DNA of 64,000 nucleotides from a virus. The stretch spans positions 32,168 through 96,167 of the IMG/VR virus record IMGVR_UViG_3300025132_000023. One strand, 5' to 3'. The translations under genes and the position numbers were made by a program. Numbering within the stretch: the first letter of the stretch is position 1; every line of letters starts with the position of its first letter. The notes below the pieces were generated by a model that did not search any database, was not told where the DNA came from, and worked only from the letters and a program-made list of their open reading frames with translations. Positions 8,116-17,798 of the stretch are shown here, in pieces.

Positions 8116-10679
8116 CGGAACACCGCCTTTACATGATAAACGACATCTTCATTAACACCAAATTTCTTTGCGATAGTGTTCATATTATCAAACTCACTAA
8201 CAATACCAACAATGTCAGTTGCAGTAATTTCTACGTTATATCGCTTCTTCACAAAGTCTATTGTATCGTTAACATTGTCAAAATCGCTGGTGTCTCCAAA
8301 GCCTAGATAAGTAGGCTTGTTTAACATCTTTCTAATTTCATCATGGGCAACTAATATAGAACGCTCTGGTATAGATAGTTTAATTTTATCTCCTCTTTCA
8401 GTATGAAGAGACATGAACTTTTCAACTTGTGCTTTCTTTGATAAATCCTTTTTAAACAATTTAGACTTAGAGGCAATAAATATTATTAAATATTTATACA
8501 TTGGTGTAGGCTTACCTGCTTTCTCATATTCTCTTGCAAGTCTTTCTACACTTTGTCCTTCAATCTTTAAATCATCTAAGGAAACATTATCATTTTCTTT
8601 TGCAATCCTTTCCAATATGTGTCCAAAATACTGATATTCTAGGGACATATTTTCAGTAAATTCTTCAAGAATAGTTAGAACGTTTTGAACAGAGGTTTCA
8701 AGATTTTGCTTAGAAGGAGAAGTAGTAGTCAATGCTGTTCTGTATTGGTTTATCTGAAGCAAATCATTATTATCAATCAACCCAATTCCATATTCTAAGA
8801 ATATAGTAAATAGATGAGAAATTAATCTGTCAGGTGCGCCTCGCGCCATAAATCGCGCTAACTCGCCCTTTCGTAAAAATTTAGGAACGTCCTTAAAAGG
8901 TTGCATTTCTCCTTGTGAAGGTTCTACATAATAGTCTTGTATTGCTTCTAATACATTTTGCATAGACTCTTCAAACTCTCCTAAATCTTCTCTAAGTGAA
9001 CCTAAATGTCCTAATCTAAATCTTGAGAAAACGTTATATAATTCTCTTTGTGACGCATCTTCTTTCTCTTCTCTTCCAGCAATTCCTCCTGATGGCATAT
9101 CTACTGCATCCCAAATCTCCGGCATAGAAGTTCTATCTAATGGGTCTTCTAAGAGATTACCTATTGCTTCTAATAAGTCTAAATGAAATTGTTCTAACTC
9201 ATCAAAAGAAGGCAAATCCTGTTCTCCTAAATAGTCTGCATTAAATTCAAATGCAGAGCCTCTATGTCTTAGAAACTCATTAACTTCTTGTGTATAAGGA
9301 ATATAATAAAATTCTCTTTTTGCATCAGAAATCATTTCTTTTCTATTTTTATGTTCATCTAATAGTTCTTGTAAGTCCTCTGCTATACCAGCATCCATTT
9401 CGTTTTCTTCTTTAATTTCTTGTTCTAGTACCTCCAAGAATTTCTCCCATGACTTCTTATCAAAGGGGTCTTCTACAATTCCTTTCTGAGCAGCAATTGC
9501 GTAAAGAGGGTCAACATCTGTTATTCTAGTTTTACGACCTGTTTGCTTTTTAAAGTTCTCAGCCGTTTCTTCAACTGTGCCACCACCTGTGCCAAACTCG
9601 CTGGTTGCGCCAGTATTTCCTGTAACATCTTCTTCGTTTACACCATAAAGGTCTATCATTTCTTCTTCTTCATCTATAGCGAAATCATCATCTTCTTCTT
9701 CACCAGAACGGTCATCACCTGCCTCATCAAACAACTCTTGTATTTTTGTCATTATTGCATTGTGAACATTATCTAAAGTATCTAATTCGTCATCACTTGC
9801 AACAGGATAATGCACAGTTCTACTTTTAATAACATAATTCATACTATCCATTTTTTCATATAGTTTGTGTAATACCTCTAATTCCTTGTCTAAGGTATGG
9901 AAGAAAGTCTCTGATTCTTTTCTATTAGTAATTGTTGTCTTCTCACCAACCACTTCGCCCTCTTCATTTAGAAGTTCTTCGACTTCTTTTTCAAGTCCTT
10001 CCCAATTAAGTAACAATTCTTTAATTGCATTTTGCAAGACTTCATATTCATCATACACACCAGACCAGAAGTCATAGAATTTCTCTCTTGATTTAATATA
10101 TTTAGGGTCAATCACTCCTATTAATTCTGAGTCATCAAATCTTTCAATTTTTAGTTTTCTTTTCCTGTCTGTTGTTTCAAGAGCATCTGATAAAGAAGAA
10201 AGTCCTAATGCATAGTGTGACATAAACTCTTTACCTTTTAGGGTATCCAACATATCATCTAAAAATTTCCTAGTATCTTTGTCTTTGTTTACTAAAGTAA
10301 TATCATCAATGTTAAGAGCAGATTTGAGTTGGTTGGGTCTTAGTTTTCTATTGCGATATTTGAAATTAATTAATATTTCCTTTAATGATGTTTTACTTAA
10401 CTTACCTGTATCGGTTCCTTTAGTAAGAAACTCAATATAGTCTTCAATATATTTATCAGAAAATCCTCTATCTTGTAGTTCTTCTGTAACATCCTTGATA
10501 CTTGCATCTCTATCTTGAGATTGAGTAACTTCTATAACATCACTTCTAGGAACATGGTCTTCTTGGAACTCTAATGTTTCTGCTTCATCCATCATATCAG
10601 CATATACCATCATGTCTTTAATATCATACTTATCCATGTAGGCGTGTCTTGTCAAACCAATATAATCTTTAATCTCCAT
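8112..10679 (-). CDS. Very long acidic helical protein (855 aa)
   Basis: Starts MEIKDYIGLTRHAY and lacks the W tag. Strongly acidic, with a Glu/Asp-rich stretch about residues 325-350 (EEEDDDFAIDEEEEMIDLYG) and long predicted helices before and after. No enzyme motif is seen. Large, helical and located in the morphogenesis block, it could be a tape-measure, scaffold or baseplate-associated protein, but it lacks the hydrophobic segments common in tape measures. Its start overlaps the end of the next gene by 11 bases. Confidence 0.7.
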   Translation of the reverse strand: MEIKDYIGLTRHAYMDKYDIKDMMVYADMMDEAETLEFQEDHVPRSDVIEVTQSQDRDASIKDVTEELQDRGFSDKYIEDYIEFLTKGTDTGKLSKTSLKEILINFKYRNRKLRPNQLKSALNIDDITLVNKDKDTRKFLDDMLDTLKGKEFMSHYALGLSSLSDALETTDRKRKLKIERFDDSELIGVIDPKYIKSREKFYDFWSGVYDEYEVLQNAIKELLLNWEGLEKEVEELLNEEGEVVGEKTTITNRKESETFFHTLDKELEVLHKLYEKMDSMNYVIKSRTVHYPVASDDELDTLDNVHNAIMTKIQELFDEAGDDRSGEEEDDDFAIDEEEEMIDLYGVNEEDVTGNTGATSEFGTGGGTVEETAENFKKQTGRKTRITDVDPLYAIAAQKGIVEDPFDKKSWEKFLEVLEQEIKEENEMDAGIAEDLQELLDEHKNRKEMISDAKREFYYIPYTQEVNEFLRHRGSAFEFNADYLGEQDLPSFDELEQFHLDLLEAIGNLLEDPLDRTSMPEIWDAVDMPSGGIAGREEKEDASQRELYNVFSRFRLGHLGSLREDLGEFEESMQNVLEAIQDYYVEPSQGEMQPFKDVPKFLRKGELARFMARGAPDRLISHLFTIFLEYGIGLIDNNDLLQINQYRTALTTTSPSKQNLETSVQNVLTILEEFTENMSLEYQYFGHILERIAKENDNVSLDDLKIEGQSVERLAREYEKAGKPTPMYKYLIIFIASKSKLFKKDLSKKAQVEKFMSLHTERGDKIKLSIPERSILVAHDEIRKMLNKPTYLGFGDTSDFDNVNDTIDFVKKRYNVEITATDIVGIVSEFDNMNTIAKKFGVNEDVVYHVKAVFR

Positions 10680-12768
10680 CTTGTGTTACCTCCACTAAAT
10701 CCTTCTTTTCAAGCCGTCCCATAAGTGTATACATCTGGTCTTGAATAACTTCCCCTTTCTTTTCATATTCTAATAACTCTATATATACAGATGAATTATC
10801 TATAATATGTTGAACCTTTTCTTTAACTGCATCTACTAAACCTTGAACAATATCATCTTGATTTTTCTCCGCTAGTTTAATTAATTCTTTTAACATATCT
10901 AATTGTTTCTTTTCAACATCTTCATCCAATATGCGATTCTTCATGCCATTTAATTTCCTACTTCCATAATAATAATCTAACTTGATAATAGTATGCAGGA
11001 TACTTGAAGGAGTAACATCGTGTAGATTTTCATCATATTCTTCAAACTCATCTAATAGTGTATTTAATGTATTGGTTTTTGTCATTGATATGTCTATTCC
11101 ATCATCAGCATCTCTAAAGTTTTTCAGTTGGCTAACAAATATTTTAGCCTTTTCCATAGACACTCCAAGATGATTAAATTTATACATATCTTTAACAGGT
11201 TTAAACATTGGCTCATCTGTTTTTCTACCTTCTAAAAGAGAAACTATTGAAATCGCCATTCTATTATTGCCTTTTCCGTAAAATTCTTTTAACTCATTAT
11301 TAACAGCAGCAACATCATTTCTTGCTGTTTTAATAATTTCAGGTAGTTTTTCAAATAAATCTACTTCTTCCTTGGTGAATAAATTTGTTCCCTGTTGTTC
11401 ACCTTGGTAATATTTTTCTAAAGTTTGTAAATCATCTACTACTGCTCTTGCTTCGTCAGAACTAGAGTTCATAACATATGTATAAAACTTAGGAAATTCT
11501 TCTCCTCTCTTTCTATAAATATTTCTTAATTCTTTAATTTTCTCAGGAGCAACACCGGAGGGGTGAGTTTTAACATAACTATCTCTTTTACCGCCTTCTC
11601 CCCTATCATAAGATTCTGCTCTATCATCTCTAGTGTAATACTCTGATTGTTTATCTTTAGCCTTTTCAAACAATGCTACCAACTGTGAAGAAACTTTTCT
11701 TTTTGTTTTTACTTCTTCTCCTGTTTCCACAACGTTTCTTAAATTTAAAGTCCCGGATGTTAATATCGTTTCTAACGTTGCAGAAACTCCAACTTTCCCC
11801 TTAATCATTAATAACGATTGTCTTGCATTTTCAATAGCCTTTTTGCTTTTTGTTTTAGGCGTAGGCATAAATTCTATTTTCTTTCTCCAGCCTTTGCTTC
11901 CTAATAACTTTAAGTAGTTTAATGCATCTTCTTCGCCTTCTACCTTATTAGTATAACTATTTGCATCTATGCTTTCTTTTTCTCTTTGCACCCTATCAGA
12001 AACATCTGCCTTTCCTAATAGTTTCAATAGAACAGATTTACTAGCACCACCAGTTCTAGTAAATTTAATTTGGTTCCCTGTGCTTCTTTGTTCAAACTTA
12101 TTGATAATATCTTTTACTTGCTCTAAATGGTTAGGAGTAATTACTAATGGGCCATTTTCTATTTTGGCTTTCCCTAAAGTAATCACAATTTCAGAACCTG
12201 TTTTTTCAACAGTAACATTATAGTCTTTAAAAGCCTCTTGTATTTCTTTCATTGCGCCTACTTGCTTAGTTCTATATTCTTTGTCTGTTATGTAATACAA
12301 TAGTTCATCATCATCTTCATCTATCAACTCTAATAGTTCAGCCTTGTGCCTTGATAATACATCCATCTTACGTTGTCTATTTTTACCAGCCCAACTTCTA
12401 AACCCCTTACCTACAAACTTCTGTAGGGGTTTCTTGTCACCTTCTTTAAGGGACTCTAATATCTCATCAAATTTAAATTCTGATGTAGACTTTTCTTGAC
12501 GCTTTTTACTTTCTGCTGTAAGTATCTTATTTAGTCCTTCAACCACTTTCAATGCTTCTGCGGCAATAGTATCTTCTTGTTCTTTAAATTCACTAGGGAT
12601 TTGTTTCTTTTGAGAAAGAGCAGTAACTTTATTTTTAACACGAATAATGTTTGTCTTATCTTCTTTCTCTGCTTCACCTAAGATATAATCTGCACCTTTA
12701 TCTGTAGTTAAAAAACCCGCAACATTTGCAGGTTTTGGCAAAGCCTTTAACAAATTTTCCCAAGCCAC
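10669..12768 (-). CDS. Long W-tag helical protein (699 aa)
   Basis: Begins with GTG, MAWENLLKALPK, then a charged, mostly helical body with several probable coiled-coil stretches and no catalytic motif I can name. It forms a pair with the 855-residue gene, which it overlaps by 11 bases; together they are the two largest genes in the block. A structural role (scaffold, tape measure, inner-core protein) is an inference from size and context. Confidence 0.7.
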   Translation of the reverse strand: MAWENLLKALPKPANVAGFLTTDKGADYILGEAEKEDKTNIIRVKNKVTALSQKKQIPSEFKEQEDTIAAEALKVVEGLNKILTAESKKRQEKSTSEFKFDEILESLKEGDKKPLQKFVGKGFRSWAGKNRQRKMDVLSRHKAELLELIDEDDDELLYYITDKEYRTKQVGAMKEIQEAFKDYNVTVEKTGSEIVITLGKAKIENGPLVITPNHLEQVKDIINKFEQRSTGNQIKFTRTGGASKSVLLKLLGKADVSDRVQREKESIDANSYTNKVEGEEDALNYLKLLGSKGWRKKIEFMPTPKTKSKKAIENARQSLLMIKGKVGVSATLETILTSGTLNLRNVVETGEEVKTKRKVSSQLVALFEKAKDKQSEYYTRDDRAESYDRGEGGKRDSYVKTHPSGVAPEKIKELRNIYRKRGEEFPKFYTYVMNSSSDEARAVVDDLQTLEKYYQGEQQGTNLFTKEEVDLFEKLPEIIKTARNDVAAVNNELKEFYGKGNNRMAISIVSLLEGRKTDEPMFKPVKDMYKFNHLGVSMEKAKIFVSQLKNFRDADDGIDISMTKTNTLNTLLDEFEEYDENLHDVTPSSILHTIIKLDYYYGSRKLNGMKNRILDEDVEKKQLDMLKELIKLAEKNQDDIVQGLVDAVKEKVQHIIDNSSVYIELLEYEKKGEVIQDQMYTLMGRLEKKDLVEVTQDGD

Positions 12769-12772
12769 TCAA

Positions 12773-13630
12773 TCACGCCGTAAACCAATCATCTTCTTTT
12801 ATTCCTTCTGGTATAAACAAGAAGGATTTATTTGGATTCTTTCTGACTTCTTCTTTAAAGCCAGTTACAAAATCCGGTTTGTCCATGTTTGGTGCAACGC
12901 TTCGACCCCTATTTGTTACCTCAGGGAATCCTTTTAAGTTGTCATCTTTGAGCCTTTGTCTATTTAATCGGAAAAGACCCTTCTCAACCAAACTCATTAT
13001 TATTGGATTTTCCCCATGCTTTAGATTTACTAGTTTACCCAAACCAAACTGTTCCATCATGGCTCTTTGTTTTTTAAGGGCACTCTTACTATTATCATCA
13101 TACCATGTTCTAATGTATAGAACTGCTGCTTCTGCATTTGTTAAAGGAACATCGTCAGGCATAAACACCATGTCAGTATCGTGTGGTAAATCTATAGTAA
13201 CGCTATGGTAAGGTCTTTTAGTATCTTCCTTAATAGTAAGCCCTATCTCATTTGATGCCAAAGACCAAACTTGTCTACCATGTGATGCTTCTCGCTCTAA
13301 TGGAACCATACTTTGTCTATCCATCTTCCCCCACTTAGCCTCATTAAACTCTACGTCCCAATCGCGTAATTCCCAAGAGTCAATGTTTACTTTACCATAT
13401 ATTCCTCTTTGGGAATTACTCATTAATCTTGGCCTAAATTCGTTATTCTTTCTTTTAATCCACTTAGTCATAGTTCTTTCTTGATTGAACTTATCCATCC
13501 ATGTTCCTGTAGTATCAAAGACTAATGTTTTTAATTCTGGAAACTTATCCAGAAAGAAGAAACCTTCTTTTTCTCCACCCATTGTAGTGCCCATTTTAAG
13601 CACCTTTTCCCATATCTCTCTCTTATCCAT
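12773..13630 (-). CDS. W-tag hypothetical protein (285 aa)
   Basis: The N-terminus MDKREIWEKVLKMG carries a slightly displaced version of the shared tag (W at residue 7). The rest is rich in Trp, Arg and beta-strand-like segments (NIDSWELRDWDVEFNEAKW; HSVTIDLPHDTDMVFMPDD). No family recognised. It sits four bases upstream of the 699-residue gene in the same leftward transcript. Confidence 0.65.
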   Translation of the reverse strand: MDKREIWEKVLKMGTTMGGEKEGFFFLDKFPELKTLVFDTTGTWMDKFNQERTMTKWIKRKNNEFRPRLMSNSQRGIYGKVNIDSWELRDWDVEFNEAKWGKMDRQSMVPLEREASHGRQVWSLASNEIGLTIKEDTKRPYHSVTIDLPHDTDMVFMPDDVPLTNAEAAVLYIRTWYDDNSKSALKKQRAMMEQFGLGKLVNLKHGENPIIMSLVEKGLFRLNRQRLKDDNLKGFPEVTNRGRSVAPNMDKPDFVTGFKEEVRKNPNKSFLFIPEGIKEDDWFTA

Positions 13631-13638
13631 TTTATCAC

Positions 13639-14040
13639 CTAATCTTGAACTTCATCCCTACTTCTTTTTGTTTCTCCTGACTTACAATCCCAAGGGCGAA
13701 ATGCATGAACATCTTTTGCTCTTTGTCCGTTTGTTGGAGAACTAAAAGATTCTAATATTTCTTTATGTATATCACAAGATTGATGTCCACAGTTTCCGCA
13801 TTTCCATGTTGCTCTCATATTACATAATGGGTTTCTGCAAACGCATTCATCTTTTGTTTGTGGTGCAACATCTGTTTCAACTTTATCATCAGGTTTAGTT
13901 AAATCTGAAGTTTTAAACTTTGTTTTACTTTTACTCCTAGTCCTCTCAACATGGGGAGATGGTTCGCGGGTTAAAGGTTGTGGGCCGACAGGCCGAGGGC
14001 GATTGATTAGTTTGAGTATATTCGTCCATTCATTCGCCAT
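13639..14040 (-). CDS. W-tag zinc-finger protein, B-box/AN1-like
   Basis: I chose the ATG at 14040, giving MANEWTNILKLI, because it restores the tag; the upstream ATG adds only six residues. A basic, proline-rich linker is followed by a Cys/His cluster of the form CxC-x4-C...WKCGNCGHQSCDIH, resembling a B-box or AN1-type zinc finger. The same cluster recurs in the protein at 22498-22869 (AEWACVTCGAQWCDDH), so the two are paralogues in their zinc domain. Function unknown; such fingers usually mediate protein contacts. Confidence 0.7.
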   Translation of the reverse strand: MANEWTNILKLINRPRPVGPQPLTREPSPHVERTRSKSKTKFKTSDLTKPDDKVETDVAPQTKDECVCRNPLCNMRATWKCGNCGHQSCDIHKEILESFSSPTNGQRAKDVHAFRPWDCKSGETKRSRDEVQD

Positions 14041-14209
14041 ATGAAAACCTCTCATTTAATTTCTTCTTTCTCTCATCGCAACCGCAGCCTTTGCCTCTTA
14101 CTTCATTGATTGCGTAAACTGCTTTCTTAATACCTGTAGCAGTTGTGATTCTTTCTATGGTGTCACCCAAGCCTTTGTCTTCTTTAAGTAATGCTTTCTT
14201 CCAACTCAT
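14030..14209 (-). CDS. Small W-tag protein with CGC motif (59 aa)
   Basis: A 60-codon frame in an otherwise empty interval. The product starts MSWKKALLKED, matching the shared tag, and ends in a basic helix with KGCGCDERKKK. The end overlaps the next gene by 11 bases, consistent with the packing of the rest of the operon. No family recognised. Confidence 0.75.
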   Translation of the reverse strand: MSWKKALLKEDKGLGDTIERITTATGIKKAVYAINEVRGKGCGCDERKKKLNERFSYGE

Positions 14210-14211
14210 AA

Positions 14212-14553
14212 TTACATATCTCCATATTGGAATAGGGTAGGAGAACTATCTGGTTTTACTGTTCTAGTTTGTACTAATGGTCTTTTTGCATCCATCTCTT
14301 GTTGCATATTAGAATGCAATAACTCTCTTACTTCAACAAACCATTCGTCTATCTGTTTAGCGATTTCTCCTAACCTCTTATCTTCAATTTGTTTAGCAGC
14401 CTGTTGAATGTTTTTACCACCTATTGATTGTCCTTTTACCATCTTTATTTGTCTTAAGATGTTATCCACCTTATTTAAATTAAAACGAATCCTTTTGGTG
14501 TCACCTGTGGCGTGAACCATTAAGTCCTGTTTAAGTATATCTTCCCATTTCAT
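14212..14553 (-). CDS. W-tag hypothetical protein (113 aa)
   Basis: Starts MKWEDILKQDL, one of the best matches to the shared tag. The rest is helical (VDNILRQIKMV; IEDKRLGEIAKQIDEWF) with a short polar tail. It overlaps the next gene upstream by four bases. No known domain. Confidence 0.7.
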   Translation of the reverse strand: MKWEDILKQDLMVHATGDTKRIRFNLNKVDNILRQIKMVKGQSIGGKNIQQAAKQIEDKRLGEIAKQIDEWFVEVRELLHSNMQQEMDAKRPLVQTRTVKPDSSPTLFQYGDM

Positions 14554-15722
14554 ACTTCATTCCTCCTTGCGTCTAATGTTTCTTGTGTTACATCTGTTAA
14601 GTTATCCAAAGACTCTTTATGATTTTCTAATGCTTGAATCTCTTTTTGTTTATCTGCTACTGCTCCCGGCGATAATTGAATCTCTTTACTTCTTTGCCCC
14701 AACCTTTCGCTTATATCCTGAGTCCTCAATTTTTCGTCTTCTCTTTTTGTCTTGGCATTTTGAAGTTCTTGAATTAATTTATTTGTTGTGGGGTCTGATT
14801 TTGGGTCTTTCTTTAATCTTTCAAGCAAGGCATCATTTCTTTCATTTTCTTGTTGTTTTGTTTGTTCACGCCTAACTAATCCTGCTCTTGGTGTCCATTG
14901 TGGGGTATCTGTGCCAACAGGTGGTTTATTTCCACCATATGTTGTTTTAAGGTTCTTTCTCCAATTATCTCTTTTAGCCCTACTAAGTGGATTTAATATG
15001 TGAGACATTGTGCTTTGGCCTGTTTTACCTGAACCCGATAACATTGATAGTCTTTCACCCATGTTAGTTTTACCATCTGGGTTACGAAGTGCTTCTTCTC
15101 TTTCTGCATCGCTTAAGTGCGTGGTTTCTCCTATAACTTCCTCTCTTGTCTTACCACGAAGGTCGGATATTTTGTCTGCTGCTCCTGTTACTGCTTGTCC
15201 AAACTTTTTACCTGCTGCTCTCAATGGTGCAGTAAATGGGCTTTCAGTAGCATAACTTACTGCTGCATCACCTGTGCCCCTTAATGCACTTTCTGCAAGG
15301 TCTTTTGTTTTATCTTTAGCGCGAGATGCAGTATCTTTAATCTTTTTATTTCTTTCTGTTCTTTTGGCTTCTGCTTCCTTAACTTTTTGAGAATGTTCTT
15401 TATCTGCTTGTTCTTTTGCCTTTCTTCTTGCAGCGTCTTTCTTTTTCTTTGCTTCCATTTTTTCATTGTGTCTTTTCATTCTATCAGATACAACGGGAAA
15501 TTCTTCTAGTTGAGTAGTTTCTGGTGCGGTTGCTCTTTCTTGTCTTCTAGCAACTTTAGATTGAATCTCTTTTTTCTCTTTTCTTGAAACGCCTGTTTGA
15601 GTAACGGGTCTATCTTTTCTTGAACTCCTTAAACTTTCTTCTGCTAATCCTGCTCTTGCAGGGCTATCTTTTGGCGGGGTCGCCACCTTAGCGACTTCAA
15701 ACCAAGCAGCAGTTGCATTCAT
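14550..15722 (-). CDS. Charged coiled-coil W-tag protein (390 aa)
   Basis: Starts MNATAAWFEVAKVA, a displaced form of the tag. The body is extremely rich in Lys, Arg, Glu and Gln, with a long heptad-like stretch about residues 75-130 and no globular-looking part until the small apolar segment SPFTAPLRAAGKKFGQAVTG. It looks like an extended or scaffold-like protein. No family recognised. Confidence 0.65.
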   Translation of the reverse strand: MNATAAWFEVAKVATPPKDSPARAGLAEESLRSSRKDRPVTQTGVSRKEKKEIQSKVARRQERATAPETTQLEEFPVVSDRMKRHNEKMEAKKKKDAARRKAKEQADKEHSQKVKEAEAKRTERNKKIKDTASRAKDKTKDLAESALRGTGDAAVSYATESPFTAPLRAAGKKFGQAVTGAADKISDLRGKTREEVIGETTHLSDAEREEALRNPDGKTNMGERLSMLSGSGKTGQSTMSHILNPLSRAKRDNWRKNLKTTYGGNKPPVGTDTPQWTPRAGLVRREQTKQQENERNDALLERLKKDPKSDPTTNKLIQELQNAKTKREDEKLRTQDISERLGQRSKEIQLSPGAVADKQKEIQALENHKESLDNLTDVTQETLDARRNEV

Positions 15723-15730
15723 TAAATCAC

Positions 15731-16072
15731 CTAATAATATGTTTCTGCTTGTCTTCTACCTTTGCGCGGCTGTGAACAAGCGGGGGCAGTTTTACTTCCT
15801 TTTTCTTCTACACAAATAGACCAAGATTGTTGATTCCATTCTTGATATTCTTTAATATTTTGTCCACGCCTTCCTATGATTAACCCTGCTGCGCCGGGTT
15901 TTGTTATTATTCTTATCTTTTTCATCATTCTATCTACAGTTATGCTAATTAGGTGTTTTGCCATCTTCTTTCTCTCAAAGAAACTCCACAAATTACTCCT
16001 AATCCTTTTATCTCCTGAAGGCCTATTTGACCTTGGACTTCTTGTTTTTAATAATTCAAACCATTCTTCCAT
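15731..16072 (-). CDS. W-tag protein with KH-domain signature
   Basis: 113 residues starting MEEWFELLKTR. Residues about 52-80 contain IRIITKPGAAGLIIGRRG followed by QNIK, a clear KH-domain core with the invariant GxxG loop (GRRG, residues 67-70), which normally binds single-stranded RNA or DNA. A nucleic-acid-binding KH domain attached to the shared tag in a morphogenesis operon is unusual. Length is enough for one minimal KH domain plus tails. Confidence 0.7.
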   Translation of the reverse strand: MEEWFELLKTRSPRSNRPSGDKRIRSNLWSFFERKKMAKHLISITVDRMMKKIRIITKPGAAGLIIGRRGQNIKEYQEWNQQSWSICVEEKGSKTAPACSQPRKGRRQAETYY

Positions 16073-16076
16073 TAAA

Positions 16077-16373
16077 TCACCTCTCCTCTTGTCTTAACTT
16101 ATGTTGCCATGAGGAATCAAAAAATTGAGCATCTGTATCGCTCTTAGGGTCACTAACAAAACTTGGCTTTTTCATTTTAGGTAATTTATCTTGAACCATT
16201 TTAAGTCTATACAATACTACAAATCTATTACACTCATCACAAACTCTGCCATCACATAAAGGCTTACCATTGTTCCCAAATCCCTCATAGGGTTTACCAC
16301 ATAAAGCACAAATCTTTTCATCTTCCATATCTTCTGGTTGTCTAACCGTCTTAAGTGCTTTATCCCAACTCAT
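16077..16373 (-). CDS. W-tag zinc-binding protein (98 aa)
   Basis: Starts MSWDKALKTVR. The central segment has CALCGKPY...CDGRVCDEC, a four-to-five cysteine cluster like the small zinc proteins common in phages, then a helix (FVVLYRLKMVQDKL). No enzymatic motif. Two bases separate it from the next gene. Confidence 0.7.
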   Translation of the reverse strand: MSWDKALKTVRQPEDMEDEKICALCGKPYEGFGNNGKPLCDGRVCDECNRFVVLYRLKMVQDKLPKMKKPSFVSDPKSDTDAQFFDSSWQHKLRQEER

Positions 16374-16374
16374 A

Positions 16375-17145
16375 TTATTCTTCCTCTAAAATGTCTCTTA
16401 ATATAACTTCTGTATCTAATAGAAATTTACTGTCTTTTGGCCCAACTAATGTGCTGGCTGTAATAAAAGCAAGACCTCTAAGAACAGTATCTATATGATA
16501 TTTCATTTTATCTGTTACTTTGGCATCAGCAGGTAATTTCTTTCTAGGAACCCTTGCCCATTCTTTACCGTCTTTCCTTTTATTCGCCTCTTGTTCTTTT
16601 ATATATTCTGGTGTTCCCCACCTATGCTCATCAGGATGATAAAAGTATGCCATTTCATCTTCTTTGGCTAATATCTCTTCCATTGATTTCATTACTGCAC
16701 CACCACGAAGTTTCTTCTGTTTAATGCGCCTAGTATCTCCTTCTTCATTTTTAACATAATCACAAATTGTATTATCATTTGTTAACTTAACCCACATTTC
16801 TGGAAAACTATCCATTTGAGTTCCATGATTTCTTAACCATACTTCTTTACAACTATCGCAAACATTCACATTTTTAGTTGCGTGCCTCCAAGAAGCAGGA
16901 TGAACCTCCATGCCTTCTCTTTCTAATGCCTCTCTAGTAACTTTAGGCGCACATTCTCTACATACTCTTGGAGTTGGTTGTCCTTCTAATCCTAAGTTTT
17001 TCCACTCCCTAGCAATTTGTTGTCTTCTTTTGTATGGGATGTTATAGATATATTCACCATTAACTTTAGGAACTTCTGCACCTACTCCTCTATATTGTCG
17101 CTTGCATTTTACGCAAGTGGCTTTTAATATGTTTTCCCAACTCAT
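16375..17145 (-). CDS. W-tag protein with paired zinc ribbons (256 aa)
   Basis: The ATG at 17145 gives MSWENILKATC and restores the tag; the longer frame upstream would add 13 unlikely residues. Two cysteine sets are visible, CVKCKRQY...CREC near the start and CDSCKEVW in the middle, so it probably folds around one or two zinc ions. The C-terminal part is helical. It overlaps the next gene by four bases. Confidence 0.7.
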   Translation of the reverse strand: MSWENILKATCVKCKRQYRGVGAEVPKVNGEYIYNIPYKRRQQIAREWKNLGLEGQPTPRVCRECAPKVTREALEREGMEVHPASWRHATKNVNVCDSCKEVWLRNHGTQMDSFPEMWVKLTNDNTICDYVKNEEGDTRRIKQKKLRGGAVMKSMEEILAKEDEMAYFYHPDEHRWGTPEYIKEQEANKRKDGKEWARVPRKKLPADAKVTDKMKYHIDTVLRGLAFITASTLVGPKDSKFLLDTEVILRDILEEE

Positions 17146-17798
17146 TGCATCTTCTCCTCCATCTTTTGTTTTACATCTAACCAAACTTGTGGATGATTCT
17201 GTGCTAATACTTCTTGAACAATCTGCATTTGCGCTACTATGATTGTATCCTGTCTCTTGTGAACTAACTTGCCCTTGAACTCCATTAGATACCGTAGGCT
17301 TTCCCTAATTTCTTTTGCCAACTTGGTCAAACTATCAATATATTTTGGATGCAATTCGTCCTCTTCAAAGAGAACATCAATCTTTTGCTCCAAACGGGTT
17401 ATGTTCTTCGATAGACTGTCTATCTCGTCTACCTCTTTCACGGCTATAATACTTGCCGCCGCCTTCTGAACCAATGGCTGAAGATGTTTCCTCATGTGCC
17501 TCTTTACCTGTTCTTCTGAACATTTCAAAAGCATAGACACGCCTTTGGGTGTAACAGCACCACTATGTAATTGCTGTTCTAATTCACCCCTTAACTCATG
17601 TATGCAGAAACTACACCGAGGATTAGAAGCATCTACATAATCCCCCATATGATTTCTATGATGCCTTGCAGTTGTTCCGCTAGGCCAATCCATTCTGTTA
17701 TCTAAATCATCGGCAGTAATTGCCATTGTCTCTAATTGTGCTTCTAAGTCATCACGTTCTTCGTGATTACATAATTTACATCTTCTTCGCTTTACCAT
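17142..17798 (-). CDS. Zinc/HTH repeat protein, candidate small terminase subunit
   Basis: 219 residues from MVKRRRCKLCNHEERDDL. The first 110 residues hold two repeats, each with CxxC, a helix, a short turn and a terminal RHHRNH or KRHMRKH segment, the pattern of small phage DNA-binding proteins that are often annotated as small terminase or HTH proteins. The C-terminal half is coiled-coil-like (LSKNITRLEQKIDVL) and could oligomerise. DNA recognition for packaging is plausible but terL is ten kilobases away. It has no W tag. Confidence 0.6.
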   Translation of the reverse strand: MVKRRRCKLCNHEERDDLEAQLETMAITADDLDNRMDWPSGTTARHHRNHMGDYVDASNPRCSFCIHELRGELEQQLHSGAVTPKGVSMLLKCSEEQVKRHMRKHLQPLVQKAAASIIAVKEVDEIDSLSKNITRLEQKIDVLFEEDELHPKYIDSLTKLAKEIRESLRYLMEFKGKLVHKRQDTIIVAQMQIVQEVLAQNHPQVWLDVKQKMEEKMQ

